Assembly: GCA_023101725.1 (NCBI GenBank)
Contig: JALJCO010001078.1
Coordinates: 248,001 to 312,000, forward strand
Direction: 5' to 3'
From: Atherinomorus stipes
Taxonomy: Eukaryota; Chordata; Actinopteri; Atheriniformes; Atherinidae
Length of the DNA stretch: 64,000 nucleotides
Part shown: one piece after another, positions 41,086 to 53,700 of the stretch
How the letters are laid out: each line of letters opens with the position of its first letter
Numbering within the stretch: the stretch's first letter is position 1
Position numbers and translations under genes: made by a program
Notes under the pieces: generated by a model
Databases searched by the model: none
The model's input: the letters and a program-made list of their open reading frames with translations, nothing else
What the model was told of the DNA's origin: nothing

Positions 41086-43240
41086 TGATATTTTCAATGT
41101 TTTGTCAGCGTATGCACGAATGTTTATTTTTCTCTCTAAGTATTGTTTCTGGTTTTTGTTTGAAAAGTGCTCCATATATCAAATTTCACTAAATTGTTGC
41201 CCAAATTAATCTGGTTGTTTTGTTCGTTTTTTTATCTCCAATCAGCCACTGATTTGGATAAACAGTATGACTCTCGCAAACACACCTAGTCTGAGGCGTT
41301 TTATATCATGGATGCAGGCAAATCTATTTATAAACCATTCCCAAGTTGAAAATATGTGTTTTCATTTTCTTCCCCATTGTTTTATTTTCTCAACATAATC
41401 ATCTGGCAACCCCCAGAAGGAATCTTAAGATACCCTCAGGTTGACAATATCTTCATTTTATGGCTGAGGAATTTTAAGTATTTCACTTTTTGCCAATTGA
41501 GTTCTAACTTCATAAACACTGAGGTCATGTCATATAAAAGTCACACAAAGACACTTGATTAATGAAAAGTCAAATATGTATGTAAGAAAATCCCAATTTT
41601 GATATATGACAAAACTGACCCAGCGTGTGCACCTTGATAAGTTATTGTCCCGTGGTTCTAATATACCATACACATCAGATGATGCTTAAAATGATTTGTG
41701 AGTTTTGCCCATGCTGAAAAATCTAAATGATTCTTACAGTATTTTTAATCTGACCCACATTATTTGAGAATATCAGGTAAATAGATACCACCATGGCACA
41801 ATTTAGGATTTATAAGTCATTTGCTTCATCATTCACCCTAAAAAAGATGGACTAAATTAAGATTTCAAATTTAGATTAAAAAATAAATCTCAGCTTTAAC
41901 CTCAAAGAAAGAAACAGAAATAATTCTTTATAGAACCCTGCAGCATTAACAAAAATGCTCCTTCCAAGGGGTCATGGCAGAGAGCAACATGTACAAATAT
42001 GTATGAAAAAAGTGTTTATATAATATGATGATAACTGGAGCAAGAAAATACTAAGGCAGAGAACTTGGGTTGACAAAGCTTCAGAAAAGCTAAGGCTAAA
42101 CATGTGTCTGTCTTTATAGAAATCCCTTCTGCTTCATCCTCACAATAAAAGAACGTTTGTTCATTAAAAGCCGAATACAAACCAATCCACTGTAATACAT
42201 TTGAATGGAGAATTCATGTGGCGTGAACAAAGAAAAGCAGAAACAGAGAAACATAAAAGCCATCCGGAGTCAGTGAAGAGATGGAGATGAAAGGGGGAGG
42301 GAAAAGAGTTTGTGAGGGGTACAGTCGCCGTGGTGATCCAGTCAGAAGTGAGGAGCACAATGGAAGCGTGCACATGAGAACACACAGGCAGAACACACAT
42401 GAGGACACATATGTATGAGTAACCAGTGTGTGATGTCAGCTTTTCCTGACAGATGAGATCAACATAAATTAGGTCCTGTGAGAACTCAAGAGTATGTGTG
42501 TTTGGAACAGAAAAGGGATGAAAAAACAGTCAAAAACATGGCTGAAGAGGAGCACACACACATTGACACACACACACATGCATAGAAACAACAATTAGAC
42601 GATTAGTATCATGCTTGAGAAATTAGGCTGTAAATTACCTGCCTAATTGGAGTCATTTATCAATATGCAAACAGGTTCATTTCTGAGCTCCTCGTGCAAC
42701 TCTCAGAGCCTAAATGTACTTTGAGATGATTACTGTATTACTCTTGCTGTCACGTTGTCATGGTAATAGGCATCACCACATACACTGCATGCCTGTGGCT
42801 GAACAATCCAATGGTGATTGAGTTCAGCTGTCCACATTTGTGCACTGTCCAACCCATGATAAGGCTGATTTGCATAACAATGAAAAAAAAGACGGAGTTG
42901 GACCACCTTGTGGAGCAGCCACAGTCTCACGCGTCCTTCAGAGATAAAAGGAAATTAAGAGTGGGGAGAGAAACAAAAATATGGGAAAGAGAGAAAGGAG
43001 AAGAGGCAAGAGAGACAGAGAGGACCAGAAACTAGAGATCGATATCTTCTGTATAATTACCCACAGCTTCTTGGGTTGCTAGGAAACGAAACAGAGATGA
43101 GAGAGGCAAAAAAGAAGAAGATGAGACGGACAGACTAATTCAAAGGCTGGGATTAATTTCAGGGTTGTGCTGATTTCCACTCTGCCTGTGCTGATTTTGT
43201 TTAAATTACAGCTCAAGATGACAGGTTGCAGAAGTGCTGA

Positions 43241-43336
43241 AAAAGAAGAAGAAGAAGAAGAAGAAGAAGAAGAAGAAGAAGAAGAAGAAGAAGAAGAAGA
43301 AGAAGAAGAAGAAGCAGAAGAAGAAGAAGAAGAACA
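43241..43336. repeat. (GAA)n microsatellite
   Basis: About 30 GAA units with one GCA variant, purely purine on the + strand apart from that change. Open frames through it encode only Glu or its complement and are not genes. Confidence 0.95.
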
Positions 43337-43931
43337 AGTGGGGAAGCAAATCAAAGTCAGAGACAGAGAAGAGGCAGAGATGAGGAGACAGCAACATGCG
43401 ACTCATATGTCGGAGAGTGGGTGCATGAATAATTACGGGGATATTGACATTGGCTGTCTCCTCTTCATTCTCAAATCTCCATGATTTCTGTCATCCATTG
43501 TCCTGATCACTGTGCATCCCTCATTCACCTCCCCGCCTCATTATTGGTCTCACCTTTTCATGTCTGACATCTTTTCTCTGTCTTTATCTTTAAGCATCTT
43601 ACTGTGCTCTTGCTGTTTTCATCTCAGATCAAATTACATTAGCATCATCTCTAATAAAGTATTATTACAAGCAAGGGAAATTATTCTGTCTCCATCATTT
43701 CCTGCTTGCTTTTAGAAAATCTCTTGTGAATGGATGAATGTACGAAGCAGGCTAACAGCATCTCTACTTATCACCATTAGGCTGTAGCAAACATTTGCTA
43801 AGGTGCATTAACTTCACTGGCTCTGTTTAGACGATCCAAACAACAGCTTGTTGAATGTGACCTCATTGAAGTGCACCATTTGATTATTGTGCTATCCCTT
43901 TAAATGGAGGGGAAGAGAGGGAGGAGTAGTG

Positions 43932-43936
<5 letters not shown>

Positions 43937-43966
<30 letters not shown>
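43937..43966. repeat. (GA)n microsatellite
   Basis: About 15 GA units within a longer purine-rich tract (about 43907-43990) upstream of stum. Confidence 0.95.
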
Positions 43967-43970
<4 letters not shown>

Positions 43971-44051
43971 TGTAGTTGGAGAAGGGGGGTTGTTGTGTTC
44001 ACTTTCTCTTCTCTGAGGAGAGGTGCTTGGACTGAGCAGGATTTTACAGAC

Positions 44052-44172
<121 letters not shown>

Positions 44173-44252
44173 AAAGCTGCACATCTTTCCAGGATTTTTC
44201 TGAAGACACTCAAACAGTTTTAAGGAGGAACTCTCACTGTTTCAGCAACATC

Positions 44253-44798
44253 ATGGACATGGAGTCAGCTGACTTATGATGAGGAGACATTCCACTTATT
44301 TCTAACAACTTAAAGGGATTTTAAGTGAAGAACATTTCTGAACTCTCCAAGTACAACTCCTGCTTCCACTAAGATTAATTCATGATAGCCCAAACTGTGT
44401 CTGAAGCAAATTTCAGCATACTTCATAGAACATCTTCAGGATTGGGGCTCTACAGCATCACTTTTACTACTTATTAAAATTCTTTCGGGGAAATTTAATA
44501 TTTGCTGAAACATTCTGAACCTTTTTCCAAGTTAACTTTATTTTAATTAATTGGTCAATAGCCAATTTGAAATTTTTCTTTAAATTTAAACTACTTTCAG
44601 ACAACTAATTGATGCTGTTATTCATGTTTAAAAGCCCGTGAGAGGATGCCAGCTGTTCAGAGGAATTGAACAACTTGCCATCTGTCATTTGTTTGCTTTC
44701 TATTTAATCTTTTTCTGGACTCGTTTTTTCTGCCTCTGAGCAGCTATTTTTAGTTTGAAGAAACAGGTGATTGAGAGGAGGGGCAAAAAGGAGGACAG
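44253..44798 (+). other. stum: Probable stum 5' leader region
   Basis: A strong acceptor-like site (T/C run, then GAGCAG ending at 44743) suggests the coding exon begins at 44744, with a non-coding exon upstream. A short open frame ATGGACATGGAGTCAGCTGA (start 44253, eight codons, stop at 44279) would be an upstream ORF if that part is transcribed. The gene's start site is not determined. Confidence 0.35.
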
Positions 44799-47700
44799 AT
44801 GGCACAAAAAGAAGGAGGAACAGATCAGGGTCGAGCTAAAACGGAAGACGCTTTAGGGGCTAAGGCCATGGTTGGGGGCACTATGGCAGGTGGAGGAGTA
44901 GTGGTGGAGGTCCGGGAGAAGAAGGGACCCCTGCGGGCTGCGATACCCACAATGCCTTTCCCTATGGCTGTCATCTGTCTCTTCCTGAACACCTTCATAC
45001 CTGGACTTGGTAAGTTAGAAATCCCACTTTTTCTCTTCTCTCTGACTGTAATTCCCCCTGCCAAGATGAAAACTGTGGCGGATAAAACTAATCCTTGCTC
45101 TTTGTTGTCACTGAGATTATGTAAAACCTCTGAGCTGAACTTCATTAAACTTGTTAAAGAGGTGGAACATGTGAAAAGGAAGTCATTATTCAGGTTTTGT
45201 ACAGGATCCAATGGCTTTTTTGAAACTGCAGAGGATAAGGCACTGTCTTTGAGGATGCATTCTCCAAGTAACCTTTCAGTTCTAAACCTTTGAGCGTGTT
45301 TACTCCTACTACTTCGTCTCACACAGACACCAGATCAGCAAAATCAGGAATGGAAACAAAGAAAAGAGAGAAGAAATCTGGCGGACCAGTGGATGAAAAA
45401 AGTTCACTATGATGTGTCAACAGTCATGGAAAACAAAATGATCACATTAAATTTAAAAATGTATAAATATGGTAATAAGATTTATTCCAAATTTTGTTAG
45501 TACAGCTGTGATTTTTCAAAAGAGAAATGGCAAAATACCGTTTTCACACTTTGTGCTGAAATAAGAGAATCCAGGTTTCCACAGCATGCACAGCAACCCT
45601 CGTCTGGAGGTGTTAATGCATTGCCACTAGAAATGACATTTTCTTGGGTGTAAAATAGGCATCCATGGTGTTGCTATTATGGGTTGCAGCATCATCACTG
45701 TATAACGCATCATCACCTCAGGTAGACCCATCATCACAGTTTATAGGCTGATTTGCGTCATCATCGTGGGCACACACCTCGACCCTGCCTGGTGCAATAA
45801 ACACCATGAGTCTATTATCTCATGCTGAAGGTTTATTAGTTTCTAATTCTTGACTTCATCCCTAAATCAGGTTCGACTATGAAAATTCTTGGTCTGGGAC
45901 ACACCTAATAACTGTTGGACAAACCTTCCTGATGTCCCCAAAGGTTTCTGAAAAGCTGAACTGAGGCTTGGTGGGCGGTTCCCACTGTCACGTCTCATCA
46001 CTCCAACAAAATACAAAAATGGGCAAAGAGGTGGAGCCGAGAGGGGGCTGTGAATGTGGAGGCAAATGATTGACACCCATCAAACTCTGAGCTATCTATA
46101 GCTAAGGGCTAACTGAGATAACTCTAACCCAGACCTAACAGGAGTGAGATAGGCTAAAGCTTAGGCACACTGTTAGCTGGTTCAAAACAGTGGATGTGCT
46201 ACTCAGCTACAGTCTGAGACCTTCCCAGGAGCATGCAGAGAGCTAGCCACTTACCACCAGCACTAGCACTGACAGCCGCTCTGTCACCTGTCAATCAAAT
46301 GGACATGCCAATAATCACGCACAATTTTAATATTATACATCTAAACAGTTAAGTTATAAGAAATATTCACTCCCGGTTGTCGGTTGTCAGTAAATTTGAC
46401 CTGTTAAACCTAAAATGATTTTTTTGAATGTGATGGTAAACATGTTTATTTCATGTTTATTAGTCTGGGGATTGACTCCCTTTTGGGGCCAGCCCCTATA
46501 CAGATGAGGGGGAAACTGCACATTTTTGACACTTCAGCATAAGCTCAACTTTTCATGACTGAAGATTAATCCTAATCATGATCCATTGTTATCCCTAATA
46601 ACAGTTTTGATTCCTAAACCTAACCAGGTGAAGTTATTGCCCTAAGCCTACACTTTTCTTCATGTTGCTTTTATATAACCATAGGAAATAATTAATTTAA
46701 TTCAATTAATTTAATTTCTTACTGAAAATCCATGGTTGCTGGTCTAAACCCAACCAGGAAGTGAGAAATGTATTTTGTAAATTGCTGTTGTCTATTGACA
46801 AAACATATATGGCTCTATTTAAAGTTACTCAAAGATTAATAGTTGAAAGCTCTGTTCTTCCCTGAAATGTTTGAAACAATATTTGGTAAAAGCAACCAAT
46901 CAAAATGGCCGTTTCATAAGAAAGTTGTTGCAATGCATGCAAAACGACCCATATTCACAATGAGAATATGCACTGATAAAGCCAAGATAATAGTAGAATA
47001 TCAAAACTGCCAATTGCACAAAGCAGATAAAGATTGTTCTCATAATTTATTTTCTATTTGATGCCAATAAAACAATAGAATGCTCATTTTAAAATAGTTT
47101 ACGTTAAAGATTTTTCGCTCTTTATTGCAGTGTCTTTAAACGATCGTAAAATCATTAATACAAACTTTTTTTATATTAAAAATTCCACAGAACTGTAGGA
47201 ACATTTAAATCATTACCACCTGAATGGCTTTTTAAGTGTTAATCAAACAAATTTGTCCAGTATATTCATCCACAGACAGTTGTAATGCTGATGTGAACCA
47301 GTTCTCATGGAGGAGTACCAATGTACCAACATATCTGTGCATCCTTGATAAAAAAAATCCACTTTATTTCCTCAATACTCTTGTGCGACTGCCTAAATTC
47401 TTGCTCATTTGGCTGGTTTGACAGGAATTTACAAACTGGATACAGTTCCATTGCTTTTTACAGTATATGTGGGTGGCTCTGGTGGCAAATGGTGAATCTT
47501 TTAATTGTGGTAAATCTGACTCACTGAGGTTGATTCACACATGCATGTTCTCTCTGAAATCCATCTGATTGTCTTACTGTGTGTCTTTGGTGAAGACAGG
47601 AACCAGATGCAGATTATTATCAACTGTTAGGCTGTTCCTGCCTGGTCTTTCGCCTTCCCCTAATTCCCAGTGCTTCATCCCCTCCTTATTAGATGTCTGT

Positions 47701-50700
47701 GTATGCGCCTCAAATCATGTAACATCTGATAGATAACAGCACACAAACGGATGCACGTAACCACTCAGGATGCAACGTTAACCTCATTGATATGTTGATC
47801 CTCAACTTATTCATTACATCGATAACAAAACTGGCTAGTTGCTGAAACTCAGGACATATAGTGTATTCAGTCACCATCAGGCATTTTAACACCAGTCTAT
47901 ACATACAGACATTCACTGAATTCAACTGAAAAGCTGCAACATGTGAAGTGATAGTGTAAAAAGGTCGTTTATTTATAGAAAAATAGAACCTCATCACTGT
48001 TACCACAGACTCAGAGAACACTGTACATGATGCATACATGGGTGTTTATTTGATTTTGGGGCTTTTTGTGTCCCTGATGAATTTAAAGAAATAACATAAA
48101 TGTATATACTGTATGTTATACAAGGAATACAAGTCTCATGACATTTTTATTCCGTGTCATTAACAAAACAGCTTATAGTTTATATATATTTGAAAGATTT
48201 TTGTGCAAAAACTTCAAATTTATCTAAAAACGTTGCACAGCACTATCTAGCTAAAAGATTATTCATGCTAACTCTACCATTTTAGCACGGTTAGCTAAAA
48301 ACTTTAAAATGTCATAACCACCACATGTCATTACCATCATGCTTGTGGTTATATTTCTATGGGGTATCTGACTAAAAGAACCATTTTTAAAATAAAATCT
48401 TAAATTAATGTATATCAACAAATGTAGATATTGAAGAAAGATGACAATTCAGGTAAGTTAGGTATGACAAGGTGTGTTAATTTTTAAGTGACATTTTATT
48501 TTTGAGAAAAAGAAAAAATCAGAAGTGCCCAAAATCAAGTAAACACCAATGAAAAAAAACTGATTCCCCTGAAAAAAAATGTAAAAGAAAAATAGATCAT
48601 GCCATAGATAGGAGAGGGGAGAACATTCAATGTAAAGCTAAACATTGAAAGGAAACAGAGGAAAAAATATAGGGATAGATTTTTATTTATTTATTTTTAA
48701 GGTGAATATCCTATTTCAGAGGTTTTTTTTCCTGATGAAGGAATAATGAAACTGATGTCTCTATAACACTCACAACTGAGTCACCAAAAAACTGACAATT
48801 TTGTCGATTTTCTTTCTGGAGAGATATTATGTGTTTCTCCCCCTCATCTTGTTCCTCCTGTCCTTCTTTTTGTGTTATAAAGGTCATCTTTAAGATGGAT
48901 TTTAAATCCTAAAATGTTTTCTTTATCTTTATCTCTGTCAATTTCAGCAACCTGTTCACTATAAACTTTCAACGATAGGTCTTGATTTATTGACCGCTTG
49001 AAATGTCAGAAAACATTGAAAAAGGGTCAGAAAACACATTAAATGTTTTTGCTTTTTCTATATTTGACAGAAATATTGGTTTAACCCATTCAGACCTGGC
49101 CTTTCTTTTAACATCTGTCTTGTATACCCGCACTGTGCATGAGGTCTGGGGTGTGTTCCACAAAATTGTGTCCCGGGCGTGTATCAAGGTAACACTTCAC
49201 CTAACCTCAATGTGTCTGAGTGTGTTCAGACACACTCAGACACATGTGTGTATGTAATGGCTCGCCTTGACATTTCATTGAATAGCTGCAGCTAGTTGCC
49301 ATGACAACAGCCGAGTGAAAAGTGTGTGCATGTGTGTTACAGCCGTTTGGCTCTAATTGACTGAGACTGAAAATAGTGCCTTGTTCTATTCAACCTGCAG
49401 CCAAAATAAAAATTGGGAATGTGTAATGGAATTTGGAGAAGAGCCAGAGCTGAGCATCATATCCTGGACGCACTCATGCACAGGTGTGTGGCGAAATCGG
49501 ATTGGGATGTTGTGTGAAACAGCACCTGTCATGTGGGTATTGTTTTATGGAAACAACAAGCCAACATTTACAACACAGGCTCACTGAAAATGTGTTGGAG
49601 GACGTCTCACAATATTCTGTTTGAGTTGTAATTCATGAAAAATGTGGCGATGGCAGCTCGGCAGTTCTGAAGCAGGATGAAGCTGCTTTCCGAATGCTGC
49701 AAAAAATGCCTATAAAGATCCAAAAAGTTAATTGAATATTTTTGTTGGTTTAATTTGCACAAATACTTCATTGTCCACTGCAAAAACTCAAATCTTAACA
49801 AGTACATTTTTTAAATTCCTGATTAAAGTATCTCATCACACTCAAAATAAGACAAAATTACCAAGAGAAACACTTCAGTGTGAAAAGGGAACTTGTTTCA
49901 AGGCAATGCATCTTATTTCAAGAAATATTATCGAGAAAATTTTGCTTGTAAGCCAAATGATTCTGCCAACAGAACAAGCAAAATTTTCTTGATAATATTT
50001 CTTGAAATAAAATGCATTGCCTTAAAACAATATTTTTATCTCGCTCAAATGTTCCTCTTTAGGTAATTTTGAGTGTGCTGAGACATTTTAAATAGAAATG
50101 AGAAAAATGTACTTGGTAAGATTTGAGTTTTTGCAACAACTTTGGAAAGAATAAGATTAATTCTATAGGAAGCATCTGGTGTCACGGCCGGTCTATATGA
50201 TAGCTTTAAAGGGATATTGTGTAAGTTCTCCTGTGTTTTATTCACAAAAACTGATTATTTGGTTCAAAAGTGTTTTTTCATTAATCAGTAATCACTCCCA
50301 TCAACAAACTGAAGTGCTCCTCTAAGTTCTAAATTTGCCGTTCGTATTATTCATTTACACATCGAGCGGGGCGGCTCGGTGAAGGCTGCCATGTCGTATC
50401 GCCATGTTTTTGCGTTCGGGAGAAGCGTGACGGTAGGAAAACACAGAAACTCACCGGACAAGCCGGAGTTTTCAGCTCAGTTTGAGGTAATGCCTTTGAA
50501 AAGTCACCGCGCTGCAGAGGGGAGAGACTAGCGTGCAGTTCACGTGCAGTCGGGCAGACGGCCGTTTGTAACAAACCAGATGTCATTTTAATCGATGAAG
50601 CCGAGCGAAAGAAGGTAAAACATGGGTCAGGGAAAACAATACGACATCGCCATGACAACCGAACAGATGTGGACTGATGTCACTGTAACTGACGGACCAC

Positions 50701-53700
50701 GTCTTCACATAGAGGCTGGTGATAACTTTACATGCATCGGCTGTCGTTGGTCTGCCCGGTTTCACGCGAATGCAGCATGAAAAGTACGAGGGAGCTGCTC
50801 CCGATTACACAGTGTCCCTTTAAATATACAGTCTCATAAGCTAAAGCTTCTCAGGGGGCTCTACTGAAGGATTTACTCCTCAAACGCAAAATGTCTTTTT
50901 CTCCCTTGGTGCAGAACTTTGACTCTGTCCACTCCAACAACGTCAGTGATTCATAGCGTTACAGGTCACTCAAATGTCACACATATTTAATGTCCTCCTC
51001 CCCTAAACGTGCCCATATGCTATATATGGCTTCACTATAATTACATTTAAAGTGTTTTCATGCCACTGACACAACTTAGAAGTTGGTCTCAATCTCATGT
51101 CTTGTAAAGGATCATCATTCATCTGCTTTATCCTCACACCCATCATTTGTTCATATGCAGATGTTGTGGCTTGTTAAATAGCATACTTGACAGTAACATT
51201 TGCTCTGATGTGGAAAAACTTTTGTGAAGCATATTTCTCTCTTGCTGTGTGCAGGGGTGGCACTTTACAGAATGTAATTATGAGTCACATTTCAGGGCAT
51301 GAACTAACCACAGATGTAACCAGTTCAGTTTGAGGACTTGTTGCACTTTCACAGGTTTTGTACACCAAACATACAGTATTTTTTCATGTGGTGAAAAACA
51401 AATTTACAACCAGTAATGGAGTGTGAAAGGAGAAGATTGACACAGCTTGAGTTGCCAAATAAGTAATTTTGTTGGCAGATTAGGCTACATATCAGACCCC
51501 TTGAGTAATTTGCCCCTCATTATGTCATCTATGTTGTATTTATGCCCAAATACTGTACACACAATACTGATATTAACAGCTTTGTTTGCCATCTTTGTTA
51601 TGATAATGTGCTATAGAAATCAATGTGACATTGACTGTAAACGCTCCACAGTATACTTTTCTTGCCTCGTGGTCTGCTTGCCAATTCAAAGTGTTAATGT
51701 TAGTGTTTCCAGTTGTGAGAATTCAGACAATCATATGAAGGTGTGAAAGTGCAACTAATGTGGCAGGCTTTGGCTTACTGAAGGATAAAAGATGACAAAG
51801 AGCTGCAACTAATATCTTGCATCTTTACATTTTCATTGCATTAATTCATACAGTACATGACCTGCAAACTGCACAGGGATTTCTCCATAAAAGACTGCTT
51901 CAGATTTTCTATTAAATCCAAAGGATGCTACAAACAGCTGGATGTCATTGTGACACAAAGAAGACAAAGAGGTCTTTATGTGCCTTAGAAGGAATAGAAA
52001 CAATTTACACACATCTGACCTGGCAAAGATTAGAATGATGTGACTCACCAGCTGAGGAAACGGATATTCCAGTCCAGATATTCTTTCACTTGAACAGGAG
52101 TTCTTATCATTTTCCTCTTGTGAGTGTTAATTACATTGGCCAGATTTTTGCAGAGTTTGTTTATGGTAAAGACAATCAATTTGATGGAATTACAAATAAT
52201 AACAACATACTGTAGCCTATATCTTTGTCCTACCCTGTTATGGCTGCCTGTAGTTCACTTAACACATCTAATATTATCTCAAACAAGTGTTTCCTATGAA
52301 AGCAAACCTTACATCTTACACATATGATCTCAAATATGAGATATATTCATGCCAGCAGCTCATTTAAACCAACGATCTCTATCACACACATTTTACCCTC
52401 ACGTTAATCCACCCAGATGTTAGACCTTTACGGTAGATTACCACTACAATCTAACAAAGACAAGGTAAACAAGCTATTGTGCTTGGACAGAAGCTCTTAG
52501 CATGTCCTGTTCAGTGTAAACTTACTATAAAGTGGAAAAACACAACTGGCCTGTTCATCTGCTGTAATATTAGCAGAGAAGTAAAGTAATTTAACTCACT
52601 GAGAGACTGTGTGGGAGGCAGAGGTCACATGTTTGTGTCTGAGTGTGTGTGCACGTGTGTGAAACTGATGGCATGTGATAGTGGAGACACTGCATCAGCT
52701 TACTGAGTCATGGTGCCATCTTACCCCACCACTGTAAGTGTGCACGCTCATGTCCCTACACTAATATTAGTAATGTTCCTCTCTTACTTGGTCTCTTGTA
52801 CACAGCAGTAGAAGGCAAACGGTATCGTTATTTTGCTTTTAGCTACAGCATCTTGTGATTAGTAATTGCATTAGTCTTATAACACTCATACCAAGAAATC
52901 CTCCTTGCAACAGCAAACAGATCCAGTAAACATATGATATGTCAGCTAGGTACCTTAGGCCATCCACTGGTAGTTTGACAGTCTGTGAAGGGCAGGATTA
53001 ATTGAGAGCATGCAGTCAGTGAAGCTATAAATCACGAGTTTCCTCTTAACTGAAGACTTTCTGCTTGTTACAGTAAAATGGAATGTCTCGTATTATATGT
53101 CAACACATGTTAAATCTAGAAGAGGGATGGATGTAAAGTAAATGTCAGGGATATTTATGGGCTGCACATCATGAGCAAAAGCCTGTTTCTTTAGATTGCT
53201 GTCACTTAATGAGTCAACCAACCCATCTTTACTGCTCATGCTCATCAGAAAATACAAAGAGAAATCTTGAAGAATTTCTTACGCAAAGAGTCAGCATATG
53301 GGAGGGATTGAGTATGTTTGAGGCTTTGGAGTTTGATGGGGCTTAGAAAATAAAAGTGATGCCACCTTTTGCTGTTCAAGTAGTAAGCAACATCTACATT
53401 TTTAAGTTCCAACCTCACAGAGGGCTTTGATTTCTTTGTCTTCCTTTCCTGTGTTTCTCTCTCTTTATGTCTGCTTTTCTTTTCGTCTTTGACACTTTTA
53501 CACTCCATCATTAACCTCCTACACTACCAGTGGGTGCCTTGTAGAGTTCTCTGTGTAATTATAGTAATAAGTCTGGTAGGTGCACATGCATAGACACATG
53601 CATGCACACTTTCACAAAGTCCTGCAATCAGCATACGAAGGATCCAAAAGCTTTTCACAGATGAGGGACTGTTAGAATAGATTCCTCTTGTAGAGGATTG

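Larger units (their letters stand above)
37711..43880. other. Intergenic region between chemokine gene and stum
   Basis: No supportable gene. It contains a dead antisense LINE (38810-40640) with a nested palindromic element, another LINE remnant near 40930-41085, a possible conserved non-coding block near 42590-42700 and a long GAA repeat. A region of more even base composition at 38200-38400 is unexplained. Confidence 0.6.

Noticed and set aside
43079..43484. Open frames on both strands across the GAA repeat (poly-Glu on +, poly-Ser or poly-Phe on -)
   Set aside because: Produced entirely by the trinucleotide repeat, with no domain, splice context or start context.
45010..45293. Read-through of stum exon 1 into intron, giving a 164-residue protein
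   Set aside because: A consensus GTAAGT donor interrupts at the exact family boundary and exon 61338-61520 continues the family sequence in phase.
44825..45322. Minus-strand open frame of 165 codons
   Set aside because: Antisense shadow of stum exon 1 running into the intron; no domain.
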